Source: Acidobacteriaceae bacterium
GTDB lineage: Bacteria > Acidobacteriota > Terriglobia > Terriglobales > Acidobacteriaceae
Assembly: GCA_035944135.1 (NCBI GenBank)
Contig: DASZBM010000002.1
Location: 1,612,001-1,676,000 of the forward strand
Direction: 5' to 3'
Length of the DNA: 64,000 nt
Both the position numbers and the translations under genes were made by a program. The notes beneath the pieces were generated by a model. The model was not told the DNA's origin and searched no databases. It saw only the letters and a list, made by a program, of their open reading frames with translations. Below are positions 36,334-43,753 of the stretch, piece after piece. Positions within the stretch are counted from its first letter, which is position 1, and every line of letters starts with the position of its first letter.

Positions 36334-36579
36334 CTAGCGCGCATCACCCTTCTCCTCGGCGAGAGGAACAAACACCTCGGCCTTGCGACGCCAGCCGAAC
36401 AAACCCCGTATCTTCCTCCGGAGAAAGAACGCCGCGGCAGCCATTACCGACGCAGCAGACTGTAATGCAAGCAACCCCGAACCTGGATCTACGTACATGG
36501 CCATCGCTCGCCGCTCCGTGGCAATCAGCACACATACACACATCAGGCAGCCAAGCGCAAAAGAAAGGAGACGCTTCAT
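36334..36579 (-). CDS. Small DPGSG membrane protein
   Basis: An 81-residue protein with an N-terminal hydrophobic segment (about 4-20), a YVDPGSGLLALQS motif, a second membrane helix (about 36-53) and a basic end (RRKIRGLFGWRRK). The DPGSG-helix-basic pattern recurs in tiny proteins encoded beside sulfatase-like and methyltransferase genes in other bacteria, as far as I recall; no function is established. GGAG seven bases before ATG 36579 supports that start over the GTG six bases earlier. First gene of the three-gene unit. Confidence 0.75.
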   Translation of the reverse strand: MKRLLSFALGCLMCVCVLIATERRAMAMYVDPGSGLLALQSAASVMAAAAFFLRRKIRGLFGWRRKAEVFVPLAEEKGDAR

Positions 36580-36847
36580 CGACACTCTCCGTACGGTCCG
36601 GCAGTCACTCTTCCGGCCGAAATCGAATCTAATTGAGCCCTTTACGTCATTCGCGTAAACGCACGATCTCCAAATCTGTCGTGCAACTTAAGTCCGCCGC
36701 TCGTGCGAGTGGACACAATTCACACACAGAGACGAGCAAGGCCGCCGAAAAGACGACCCCTAAAGGGAGAAAAATTTCGAGAATGTCATTTTGGCCCGCT
36801 TTGAGAACAAAGACCATTAACTCTGAAAGACATGTGAATCTTCTCAG

Positions 36848-37516
36848 TCATCTCCCACCGTGCTGCTCCGCCGCCTCCAGCAGCTTCTGCAGCCGCCGAT
36901 CGCGGGCCTCGGGCGTTTGATAATAAAAAATCCCTAGCAATTGCTGCCTGCGTTGAACAACTGTCATTCGCTCCCACCCGGTGTTCGCTTTCCTATTGCC
37001 CCGCAGGGCACGTGCGATCAACGGAGGTAACTCCTGCTCGGCCTCCATCGTCGCCAGCAGCCGCTCTGCCATCTGCTGTGCGCGCCGTCGCTGCGACTCC
37101 TCGCTCTTCACTCCTAAAACCCACTTCCCAATCTCACGACGCATCGACTCCGAAAGTGCGTCGTACCACTCCCTCAGGCCGTTCTCATCGTCCAGCAGCA
37201 CTTCCAAAACCTCGGGCAGCTCCGCCGGACGCGGCTCCATGTCGGGCTCCAAAGCCACCTCAACGGAATCGCCGCACGCCACCCCACTCTGCTTCTGCGT
37301 TTCGCGATTCACCAGCAGGTAATAGCCTTTACCATCGGCAAACAGCGACGTCCGAAACGTCGCTCCGTTGACTGCACCGCGCACGCGATGTCGGATCATC
37401 TTCGGCCACATCTTCGCCGGATCGAATGGCACGCGCGCGATTGTCCATCCCAGCCCGTGCTCCTTCTCCAGCACCGCTTTGAATCTCTTCGTCGAATTCG
37501 CCGCAGTCTTCGCCAT
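36848..37516 (-). CDS. YdeI/DUF1905 family protein
   Basis: A 222-residue cytoplasmic protein. Residues 8-105 form a DUF1905 beta barrel (FKAVLEKEH..WTIARVPFD, VRGAVNGATFRTSLF, YYLLVNRETQ). Residues 115-180 are the YdeI/OmpD-associated helical segment (LREWYDALSESMRREIGKWVLGVKSEESQRRRAQQMAERL). The last 40 residues are basic. The family is linked loosely to stress and antimicrobial tolerance; no biochemical activity is established. Divergent from lpxB with a shared upstream region of about 75 bases. Confidence 0.88.
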   Translation of the reverse strand: MAKTAANSTKRFKAVLEKEHGLGWTIARVPFDPAKMWPKMIRHRVRGAVNGATFRTSLFADGKGYYLLVNRETQKQSGVACGDSVEVALEPDMEPRPAELPEVLEVLLDDENGLREWYDALSESMRREIGKWVLGVKSEESQRRRAQQMAERLLATMEAEQELPPLIARALRGNRKANTGWERMTVVQRRQQLLGIFYYQTPEARDRRLQKLLEAAEQHGGR

Positions 37517-37589
37517 CTCGCGACTATCTTAACCGGCGCCACATCTCGCCCCCCGAGAAACGAAGCCCAAACGACGGTAAACTCGACGC

Positions 37590-38924
37590 ATCACCACGTC
37601 ACCCAACCCGCGCATCTTCCTCTCCGCCGGCGAGGCCTCCGGTGACGCCTACGGTGCCCAGCTCATCGCTGCCCTTCGCGCCCGGCTTCCCGACGCATCC
37701 TTCACAGGTCTGGGTGGCGCTCAAATGGCCCGCCAGCACCAGCAGCAGATCGTCCGTGCCGAAGACGTCGCAGTCATGGGCCTCACTGAAATCCTCCGCC
37801 ACATCCCGCACATCTATTCGAGCTACCGCCGGCTCGTCCACTCCATCCGCACGAACCGCCCCTCCATCGCCGTCCTCATCGACTTCCCCGACGTCAACTT
37901 CCGGCTCGCGCGCCATCTCCACCGCGACGGCGTCCCCGTCGTCTGGCTCGTCTCGCCCCAGCTCTGGGCCTGGAAGCGACGCCGGCTCCGCTGGGTCCAG
38001 CAGCGCGTCTCCAAGATGCTCGTCATCTTCCCCTTTGAGGAGACCTTCTACCGCGACCGCGGCGTCGACGCCGAATTCATCGGCCACCCGCTCCTCACCG
38101 CCGAGTCCACCAGCCCGTCACTGCCGCGCGAAACCTACGCCGCCCAGCATCACCTCGACCCCGGCAAGACCTGGGTCGCCCTCCTGCCCGGCAGCCGCTG
38201 GAAGGAGATTCACGCCAACCTTCCCGCACTCCACGAGCTCGCCATGAGCGACCTCATCGCCACCGCCGCCGCCGAAACCACCTTCGACGGCCGGAAGATT
38301 TCCACACCCCGTGACCCAGCCGCCCACACCCGATTCGAATTCCTTCTTCCAGTCGCCTCCACAATTAAACCCGCCGACGTCCAGGCCCACATAGAGGAGC
38401 TCAACCGCGAGCACCTCAAATACTTTGGACCTGAAGCCTCAACCGTCCGTTTAACTCTTGTACCCGACGCGCGCGAGGCACTGCACCACGCCCGCGCCTC
38501 CGTGGTCGCCAGCGGGACCGCGACCGTCCTTGCCGCAATTGTGGGAAATCCCTTCGTTGTGGTCTACCGGGTGTCTCCCCTCACCTTCGCGCTAGCCAAA
38601 CGCCTCATCCGCTACCCGGACGAGTTCCCCGAGATGACCGACTCGTCCGGGAACCTCCCCGTCGCCATGCCCAACCTCATTGCCGGCCGCCGCATCGTGC
38701 CCGAGCTCCTCCAGGCTCACTTCACCGCCCAAAACGTCGCCACCGAGCTCGCGCCTCTTCTCACCGACACTACCGAACGCCACGCCCAGATCGCCGCCCT
38801 CGCCGACCTCCGCCACCGCCTCCTGGCACACGGTGGCCGTCACCTCACCCCGATCGATCGCGCCGCCGAGATCGTGGTCGATCTGCTTCAGCAACCCGAA
38901 CGCCCCCAACACCGTTTCCTATAG
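37590..38924 (+). CDS. lpxB: Lipid-A-disaccharide synthase, no canonical start codon
   Basis: LpxB (GT19) joins UDP-2,3-diacylglucosamine and lipid X into the lipid A disaccharide at the inner membrane, so the cell is a diderm with lipopolysaccharide. The conserved N-terminus RIFLSAGEASGDAYGAQLI lies upstream of the first ATG (37725), hence the protein must start earlier. The in-frame stop at 37578-37580 is followed only by ACT CGA CGC ATC ACC ACG...; no ATG, GTG, TTG or CTG exists in any frame from 37517 to 37613. ATC at 37590 would give (M)TTSPNPRIF and looks like a mutated ATG or a rare AUC start; a sequence error is also possible. Later motifs WLVSPQLWAWKRRR, LLPGSRWKEI, ASGTATVLAA and PNLIAGRRIVPEL are intact. 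Confidence 0.93.
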   Translation: MTTSPNPRIFLSAGEASGDAYGAQLIAALRARLPDASFTGLGGAQMARQHQQQIVRAEDVAVMGLTEILRHIPHIYSSYRRLVHSIRTNRPSIAVLIDFPDVNFRLARHLHRDGVPVVWLVSPQLWAWKRRRLRWVQQRVSKMLVIFPFEETFYRDRGVDAEFIGHPLLTAESTSPSLPRETYAAQHHLDPGKTWVALLPGSRWKEIHANLPALHELAMSDLIATAAAETTFDGRKISTPRDPAAHTRFEFLLPVASTIKPADVQAHIEELNREHLKYFGPEASTVRLTLVPDAREALHHARASVVASGTATVLAAIVGNPFVVVYRVSPLTFALAKRLIRYPDEFPEMTDSSGNLPVAMPNLIAGRRIVPELLQAHFTAQNVATELAPLLTDTTERHAQIAALADLRHRLLAHGGRHLTPIDRAAEIVVDLLQQPERPQHRFL

Positions 38925-39038
38925 CTCGTAGTCCGAACATCCACTCTGTCGTCTAATTTGACAGACACTCGCGGAGAACCCTCTATCTGCGGTAGCTTTG
39001 GCTTAGGCTGACTTCCCCGCGAATCCGCCAAGGACCCC

Positions 39039-41027
39039 ATGCTTCGCCTGCACTTCACGCTGCGCCGCCTTCTCTCGATCGCCCTCCTCGCTCTGACCTC
39101 GGTCGCGGTTAGACCGTTACACGCCGCTATACCGACGCGGCAGCAGATCGATGTCTCCGGCTATGTGATCAAGGCTGATCTCGACCCTGCCACCGGGCGC
39201 CTGAACGCAACCGCCACCGTTACGTTCACCACGCTCGAAGACCTCACCAGCGTCGTCTTCGGCTTCAACAACGGCCTGCAGATCTCCTCACTCACATCTG
39301 CCGACAAGTCCACCCTCACGCCCGAGCGCAATGCCGCTGACTCCACCGTCCGCGTCAGCGTTCCCGCACCACTCGCCAAAGGTACAAGCTCCACTTGGAC
39401 CTTCACCTACACCGGCGTCCCAACCGTAGACACCAGTCCCGTCGACGGTATCAACTTCGTTCACGTTGCCGACCCGGTGAGCATTCTTCTCTACCCTGGC
39501 CGGTGGTTTCCCATCTCGTTGCCCGGGCTCTACACCGATCGCTTCACCGCTGAAATCCACGTCAGCGTACCCACTGGGGAGCGCGCCATCGGCAGCGGCA
39601 TTGCCGGTTCGCATCCGGCACCTGGCGGCAAAACCGAGTTCATCTTCAACTGGACCAAGCCCGGCTTCCCCGGCACCATCGTCGCCGGCAAATTCCTCCC
39701 GCCCGTCTCCGCCGCGGACGCCCCCAACGTGCACGTCTTCCTCACCGACGCCAACAAGGCCAAGGCCCACGACTTCGCCGAGACCGTCGCCAAAGAGTTC
39801 GAATACATGACGAACGAATTCGGCGGCGCCGAGTCCCCGCTTATTAATGTCGTCGAGCTCCCGCCCGACTCCGTCTCCGCCTCTTGGGCGCCCGAGATGG
39901 TAGCCATCCGCCCGGACCGCGGAACCACCCGCCTGCTCGCCAATACCGTCGCCCATCAGTGGTGGGGCTCTGAGGTTTCGCCCGCCACACTCAACGACGA
40001 GTGGATCTGCAACGGCATGACTCGCTACGCCGAGCTTCTCTACCTTGAAGACCAGAGCGGCAAAACAGCACTCCAGAACGCCATCACCGACACCGAAGCC
40101 GCCGCGCTCGCCTACGACACCGAACCCCTCACCTCACTCTCCCGCCTCGACCCCTTCTCGCCGCAGTTCCAGAACATGACCTACGACAAGGGAGCGATGG
40201 TCTTCCATATGCTCCGCTGGGAGATGGGTGACGACGTCTTCACCACCTTCCTCCGCGCGCTTCTTTCGCAGAACATGGACAAGAGCATCCGCACCTCGCA
40301 GGTCCAGACTATCGCTGAAGCGCAGTCGCACCTCCAGCTCACACCTTTCTTCTCGCAATGGGTCGACGGCACCGGCGCGCCGGACTTCGGCAACAACTAT
40401 CAGGTTTATCGACTCGGCAATGGCAAGGGTTTCCGCACCGTCGGCACCGTCACCCAGGACCTCGACCTCTTCAAGATGCCCGTCGAGCTCCGCATTGAAA
40501 CAGAAGGCAAAACCGAAGAGCGCCGCGTCGATCTCTCCGGCACCGAGTCCGCCTACAACGTCGAGACCTTTGGCCGGCCGCGCAAAGTGACTATCGACCC
40601 CGATAACTGGCTCCTCAAGTCAACATCCGATCTCGCCGTCCGCGTAGCCGTTCTACGCGGCCAGCAGGACGTCGCCCAGGGCGATCTCCTCGGCGCGATC
40701 GGCGAATACCAGAAGGCACTCGACCAGGACCGCGGCAGCTCGCTCGCGAACTACCGCCTCGCCGAAGTGTTCCTCATGCAGAAGAACTACCAGTCCGCTG
40801 CCAACAGTTTCCGTGACGCTCTCCGCGGCGACGGCGATCCCAGATGGATTGAGGTCTGGAGTCACATCAACCTCGGCAAGATCTTCGACATCACCGGCCA
40901 GCGTGAGCGCGCCGTCAACGAGTACCGTCTCGCCATCCAGACCAACGACAACACGCAGGGCGCCATCAACGAAGCGCGCTCGCTCATGCAGAAGCCTTAC
41001 CAGCGTCAGGACAACACCGGCGACTAG
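39039..41027 (+). CDS. M1-like peptidase homologue with TPRs, zinc site lost
   Basis: A 662-residue exported protein with signal peptide (about 1-30), an M1-type N-terminal beta domain (35-225), a gluzincin-like domain (235-450) and a C-terminal TPR region (about 540-655, ALDQDRGSSLANYRLAEVFL). The position of the HEXXH motif reads N302-T303-V304-A305-H306 before QWWG, so the first zinc histidine and the catalytic glutamate are gone. The third ligand 19 residues on is N325 (CNG instead of NEG). It should not hydrolyse peptides by the M1 mechanism and may act as a binding or scaffold protein in the periplasm. AAGGA before the ATG supports the start. A strong terminator follows. Confidence 0.85.
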   Translation: MLRLHFTLRRLLSIALLALTSVAVRPLHAAIPTRQQIDVSGYVIKADLDPATGRLNATATVTFTTLEDLTSVVFGFNNGLQISSLTSADKSTLTPERNAADSTVRVSVPAPLAKGTSSTWTFTYTGVPTVDTSPVDGINFVHVADPVSILLYPGRWFPISLPGLYTDRFTAEIHVSVPTGERAIGSGIAGSHPAPGGKTEFIFNWTKPGFPGTIVAGKFLPPVSAADAPNVHVFLTDANKAKAHDFAETVAKEFEYMTNEFGGAESPLINVVELPPDSVSASWAPEMVAIRPDRGTTRLLANTVAHQWWGSEVSPATLNDEWICNGMTRYAELLYLEDQSGKTALQNAITDTEAAALAYDTEPLTSLSRLDPFSPQFQNMTYDKGAMVFHMLRWEMGDDVFTTFLRALLSQNMDKSIRTSQVQTIAEAQSHLQLTPFFSQWVDGTGAPDFGNNYQVYRLGNGKGFRTVGTVTQDLDLFKMPVELRIETEGKTEERRVDLSGTESAYNVETFGRPRKVTIDPDNWLLKSTSDLAVRVAVLRGQQDVAQGDLLGAIGEYQKALDQDRGSSLANYRLAEVFLMQKNYQSAANSFRDALRGDGDPRWIEVWSHINLGKIFDITGQRERAVNEYRLAIQTNDNTQGAINEARSLMQKPYQRQDNTGD

Positions 41028-41047
41028 TCTCAACCTGATCAGCAGGA

Positions 41048-41080
41048 AAGGCAGACTCGTCGAGTCTGCCTTTTCCTTTT
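41048..41080 (+). terminator. Intrinsic terminator of the M1-like gene
   Basis: A perfect stem (AAGGCAGACTCG and its complement, centre at 41060) followed by TTTTCCTTTT, 20 bases after the stop codon. Confidence 0.9.
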
Positions 41081-41098
41081 CACCCCAAAGCAGCTGGT

Positions 41099-41203
41099 TT
41101 ACCGCTGAGTGAACCGGCGACGCAGCACGTCCGCCGCGCCGAGAATCGAGGTCCCGAGAGGCGCCAGCGCGTTCGGCTCTGGCGCCACGTTCAAGCGGCG
41201 CAT
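41099..41203 (-). pseudogene. Remnant of a PEP-CTERM protein C-terminus
   Basis: Translated on the minus strand, the last 34 residues before a TAA read MRRLNVAPEPNALAPLGTS followed by ILGAADVLRRRF. That is the layout of a PEP-CTERM sorting signal: VPEP-type motif, a hydrophobic span with LG..ILGAA, and an arginine cluster. Upstream in the same frame there is only sequence from the repeat region and no exported-protein body or signal peptide, so this is a detached tail, not a gene. It implies that the ancestor used exosortase-type protein sorting. The hydrophobic span contains P and D at unusual places, in line with decay. Confidence 0.6.
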
Positions 41204-41439
41204 TAGGGGCTTACGACACCGTTGCTGTGTTGAACGCAGTTTATGCATCGGCCACGGTCGAAGACCATCTACGCGCGTATGAATTCGTAATGAAGATCGA
41301 TTACGCCGCGACAGGTATGTCCAGGCACCGACACTCTTCGAATCACCCATCGCGTCGTGTGCCGTCGTGATGGAATGAAACTCATTCGGAGCTCCACAGG
41401 AAAGCACCCGGATATCCACACAACTCAATCGATTCGCAC

Positions 41440-41469
41440 TTGCATGCACAGGGGCGCGATCCGTAATGT
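41440..41469 (+). promoter_or_regulatory. Candidate promoter for the tandem-hairpin transcript
   Basis: TTGCAT (41440-41445) and TAATGT (41464-41469) are spaced by 18 bases, close to a sigma-70 layout, and would start transcription near 41476, just before the first repeat unit. The match is only moderate. Confidence 0.35.
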
Positions 41470-41487
41470 CTGTCCAACTGATGAACG

Positions 41488-41880
41488 AGCAGTAAGTCGG
41501 AAGTGAATCGCTGAAGAGGCAGACGAACCCAGCAGCCGGCGCAAGTCGGAAGTTGATCGAAAGCAACTACAGAGGATGAGCGGAAGATTGAGGCTGGAAG
41601 TCGGTCGAAGGCAAAAGGCCTGAGGACGGAGCGCTCGACGAGAGTCGGGAGAGCCAGCCACAGGAAGCCGGAAACCAAGGCACCCGACGCAAGTCGGAAG
41701 AAGCCGGGAGACCGGACGGTTCGAAGGAAGAAGCGCCTGGCGCAAGTCAGGAAGCTGGCCAACGGGAGAGCCGGAGGATTTGAGCGCGCGGCGCGAGTCG
41801 CTAACTCAACCGAAGGCGGAGACGAAGGATGCGGCACCCGGCGCAAGTCGGGAAGGCTGGCCAACGGAAAGCCGGAGACG
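41488..41880 (+). repeat. Degenerate tandem repeat, 8 units of about 50 bp
   Basis: Consensus near the core is CCnGGCGCAAGTCnGGAAG followed in the best units by CTGGCCAACGGnnAGCCGGA. Units 6 and 8 are closest to each other; units 1, 3 and 7 are the most diverged. The period varies from 44 to 55 bases. Confidence 0.7.
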
Positions 41881-41916
41881 GGATCTGCCACACTGCGAGA
41901 TTGTCAACGATGAAAG

Positions 41917-41949
41917 CGCCAGAGGCTTCGGCCCCTGGCGTTTTCGTTT
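41917..41949 (+). terminator. Strong intrinsic terminator with UUCG loop
   Basis: A 10-bp stem (CGCCAGAGGC / GCCCCTGGCG, one A-C mismatch) with TTCG tetraloop followed by TTTTCGTTT. It ends the tandem-hairpin region; no protein gene lies upstream on this strand for 890 bases. Confidence 0.88.
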
Positions 41950-41979
41950 GTGGCGCGGATTGCTCCTTCGTGTGTTGTC

Positions 41980-42178
41980 CTACGGCTGTCCCTTTCCGCC
42001 GCCGGCACCGTAGATGTTGCCTGTGGTGTAGCTCGCGTCTTCTGCGGCAAGCTGCACGTAGATGCTGGCGAGTTCCGCCGGCTGGCCGGCTCGCTCAGCG
42101 GGTAGTCACCGCCGAAGTTCTGTAAATGCTCTTTGGTAGCTCCTCCGGAGATCTGCAGCGGGGTGTAGATCGCACCCC
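41980..42178 (-). pseudogene. 3' remnant of a short-chain dehydrogenase gene, frameshifted
   Basis: On the minus strand the sequence encodes GAIYTPLQISGGA..KEHLQNFGGDYPL, then, after a one-base frame change near 42092, AGQPAE followed by LASIYVQLAAEDASYTTGN and IYGAGGGKGQP before TAG. This is the substrate-loop-to-C-terminus part of a classical SDR of the stress-protein/YhdG-like group. The N-terminal two thirds, with the cofactor glycines and the YxxxK site, is absent: homology stops right at the edge of dispersed repeat copy B. It is a non-functional fragment. Confidence 0.75.
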
Positions 42179-42290
42179 CTCCCCTCCCCCCTTTTTTTGC
42201 GCAAAATCTTCAAAACAAATGACTTGAGGGTGGACCTCGGTGGCGCGAAAGGGTAAAGTCCTGCAAAGTCTTCAAACCAAAGGGGTAGAG
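42174..42290 (+). repeat. Dispersed intergenic repeat, copy B
   Basis: Begins with a C-rich run (CCCCCTCCCCTCCCCCC), then TTTTTTTGCGCAAAATCTTC, GACTTGAGGGTGGACC, and after about 75 bases CTGCAAAGTCTTCAAACC. The order and wording match copy A (2491-2608, opposite strand). It abuts the broken end of the SDR remnant. Confidence 0.7.
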
Positions 42291-42340
42291 CTCACAGGGG
42301 GAACCACTCGTAATTGGGCGGCTGAAGCCGATCCGGCGCA

Positions 42341-42529
42341 CTAAACGTGTTTACCGCGCCCTCGCGATCTTTTGCTGTTCGTGAAGATGTCTTGCAACAC
42401 CCAGAGCAGCAGCGAAGCTGCAAATGGCACCAACACAAGAATGAACATCGTGACGGTAGTGAGTGATCTGGCGTACATAGGACTTCCAAGTGCCAAAGTC
42501 TTTGCGCACTCCTTGCAATACTCAAGCAC
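42341..42529 (-). CDS. Possible small membrane protein (doubtful)
   Basis: A 62-residue frame with a CKEC pair at the start, one convincing hydrophobic span (TTVTMFILVLVPFAASLLLW) and a basic tail. It would start with GTG; a strong AGGAGG lies only one base upstream of it, which is too close for normal initiation. An overlapping frame starting at TTG 42525 has better spacing but an unlikely cysteine-rich product. No family recognised. Listed because the composition is protein-like. Confidence 0.3.
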   Translation of the reverse strand: MLEYCKECAKTLALGSPMYARSLTTVTMFILVLVPFAASLLLWVLQDIFTNSKRSRGRGKHV

Positions 42530-42598
42530 TCCTCCTGATTACAGAGGTCCAGCCACTAAAAAGTCAGTATGGGATTCGTTAGGAATTTGTGAAGGCGA

Positions 42599-43603
42599 TC
42601 AGGTGGTCAGGATGTTCTCGAGCCTTTGGAGGTTCGTACGTTCGCCCATGACGATGAGGACGTCGCCTGCAGAGATCGCGAATTCGGATGGAGGGTTGAA
42701 TGTCGTCTCTCCACCTTGTTTGCGGATGGCGAGCACGATGACACCCGCTCTCCTCAATTCCAGCAACTCACCGAAGGTCTTCGCAGTGACGTCCGTCCCC
42801 GGCGTTACGCGCACCTGTTCCACTACTACTCCCGTTCCCACGTTGCTCCGGGCGAACTCCATGAATTCGACGACCTGAGGGCGCAGCAGAACGTCGGCGA
42901 GTTGTCTGCCTGCCATTGAGAATGGAGTAAGGACGGTGTCGGCTCCGGCCCTGCGCAGCTTCTCACCGGCCTCTTCTTCCGAAGCGCGCGTGACGACGGT
43001 CAGCTGCGGGTTGAGAGCCTTCGCCGAGAGGATGATGAACAGGTTTTCGGCGTCGGAGGGCAGGGCCGCGATGAGCCCCTTCGCACGGAGAACGCCGGCG
43101 TCTCGCAAGCTGTCGTCCTGTGTCGCGTCCGCTACAACGGCGAGCATGCCAGCGGTCGTAGCCTTTGTGACGCGCTGTTCGTTGCGGTCAATGATGAGGA
43201 AGGGCGCACCGGTTCGCTGGAATTCGAGCGATGCATTGCGGCCCACGCGGCCATAGCCGCAGACGATGAAGTGATCGCGAAGTTGGTGGATCATTTTCTT
43301 TTTCCTGTGTTCTCCGAAGAGACCTTGCAACTCAAGCTCGATGATTGTTTGCGCCATGGCACCGACAGATACGAACATTCCAGTCACACCAAACAGGATC
43401 AGGAAGGTGTTGAACACACGGCCGGCATGGCTCAGCGGCCTGGGCTCCGGATAACCGATTGTCGTGATGGTAGATATGGTGACGTAGAAGGCGTCGAACC
43501 ACGAATAGTGCTCGATGAGGACGAAGCCTGTCGTACCGACGCCGACAATGAGACTCAGGAGGGCCAGGATAAAGAGTATGCGGCGGATCAGACGCGCATG
43601 CAT
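42599..43603 (-). CDS. Two-TM potassium channel with RCK (TrkA-N/TrkA-C) domains
   Basis: A 334-residue channel subunit: TM1 (about 8-30), pore helix and filter TTIGYPE (47-53), TM2 (about 62-88), RCK-N Rossmann domain from HFIVCGYGRVGRNAS with nucleotide-binding glycines, and RCK-C (about 250-334, ending DVLIVMGERTNLQRLE). Works as a tetramer, like MthK or Kch, gated by ligands at the RCK ring. The filter has P-E where most channels have G-D (TVGYGD), so selectivity or conductance may differ. AAGGAG before the ATG fits well. Monocistronic: 150 bases separate it from the next upstream gene. Confidence 0.92.
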   Translation of the reverse strand: MHARLIRRILFILALLSLIVGVGTTGFVLIEHYSWFDAFYVTISTITTIGYPEPRPLSHAGRVFNTFLILFGVTGMFVSVGAMAQTIIELELQGLFGEHRKKKMIHQLRDHFIVCGYGRVGRNASLEFQRTGAPFLIIDRNEQRVTKATTAGMLAVVADATQDDSLRDAGVLRAKGLIAALPSDAENLFIILSAKALNPQLTVVTRASEEEAGEKLRRAGADTVLTPFSMAGRQLADVLLRPQVVEFMEFARSNVGTGVVVEQVRVTPGTDVTAKTFGELLELRRAGVIVLAIRKQGGETTFNPPSEFAISAGDVLIVMGERTNLQRLENILTT

Positions 43604-43753
43604 CCAGGACTCCTTTGAGTCAGGATCAAACCCGAGGACGCGACCGCAACCTCAGCGTATCGTTTGCTATGCAAACGATATCCCACCTTTTCCAGCTCGG
43701 GCCGTAAAAGATAAGCTACCGACTGGAAGCGTTTCGGGACATTTTCCGGCCTG

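Larger units (their letters stand above)
41476..41950 (+). ncRNA. Candidate structured RNA of tandem ~50-nt hairpin units
   Basis: Eight units share a core AGTC starting at 41495, 41544, 41599, 41643, 41692, 41745, 41796 and 41846 (steps 49, 55, 44, 49, 53, 51, 50). The core sits in the 3' side of a small hairpin whose arms change together: CCTG..CAGG in unit 6, CCCG..CGGG in unit 8, CCGAC..GTCGG in unit 5 and GCG..CGC in unit 7, around a GCGCAAGT-like loop. Units 6 and 8 also share a second hairpin around GGCCAACGG. The run ends in a UUCG-loop intrinsic terminator on the plus strand. Minus-strand frames across it look like noise. No known RNA family is recognised; a decayed repetitive gene is the main alternative. 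Confidence 0.45.
41028..42598. other. 1.5-kb non-coding region with remnants and repeats
   Basis: No intact recognised gene. In order it holds a terminator, a PEP-CTERM remnant, a stretch without recognisable content (about 41204-41440), a candidate promoter and eight ~50-bp hairpin units ending in a strong terminator, an SDR remnant, dispersed repeat copy B, and a doubtful small membrane-protein frame before the potassium channel gene. Confidence 0.7.

Noticed and set aside
41338-41355. tRNA-like T-loop string TTCGAATC
   Set aside because: No acceptor, D or anticodon arm pairs around it.
41488-41880. CRISPR array
   Set aside because: Units vary in length and sequence, with no identical direct repeats or unique spacers, and no cas genes nearby.
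41382-41891. 169-codon minus-strand frame over the tandem repeat
   Set aside because: Repeats drift in length (44-55 bp), so the frame is not kept from unit to unit; arginine/serine-rich noise with no signal peptide or domain.
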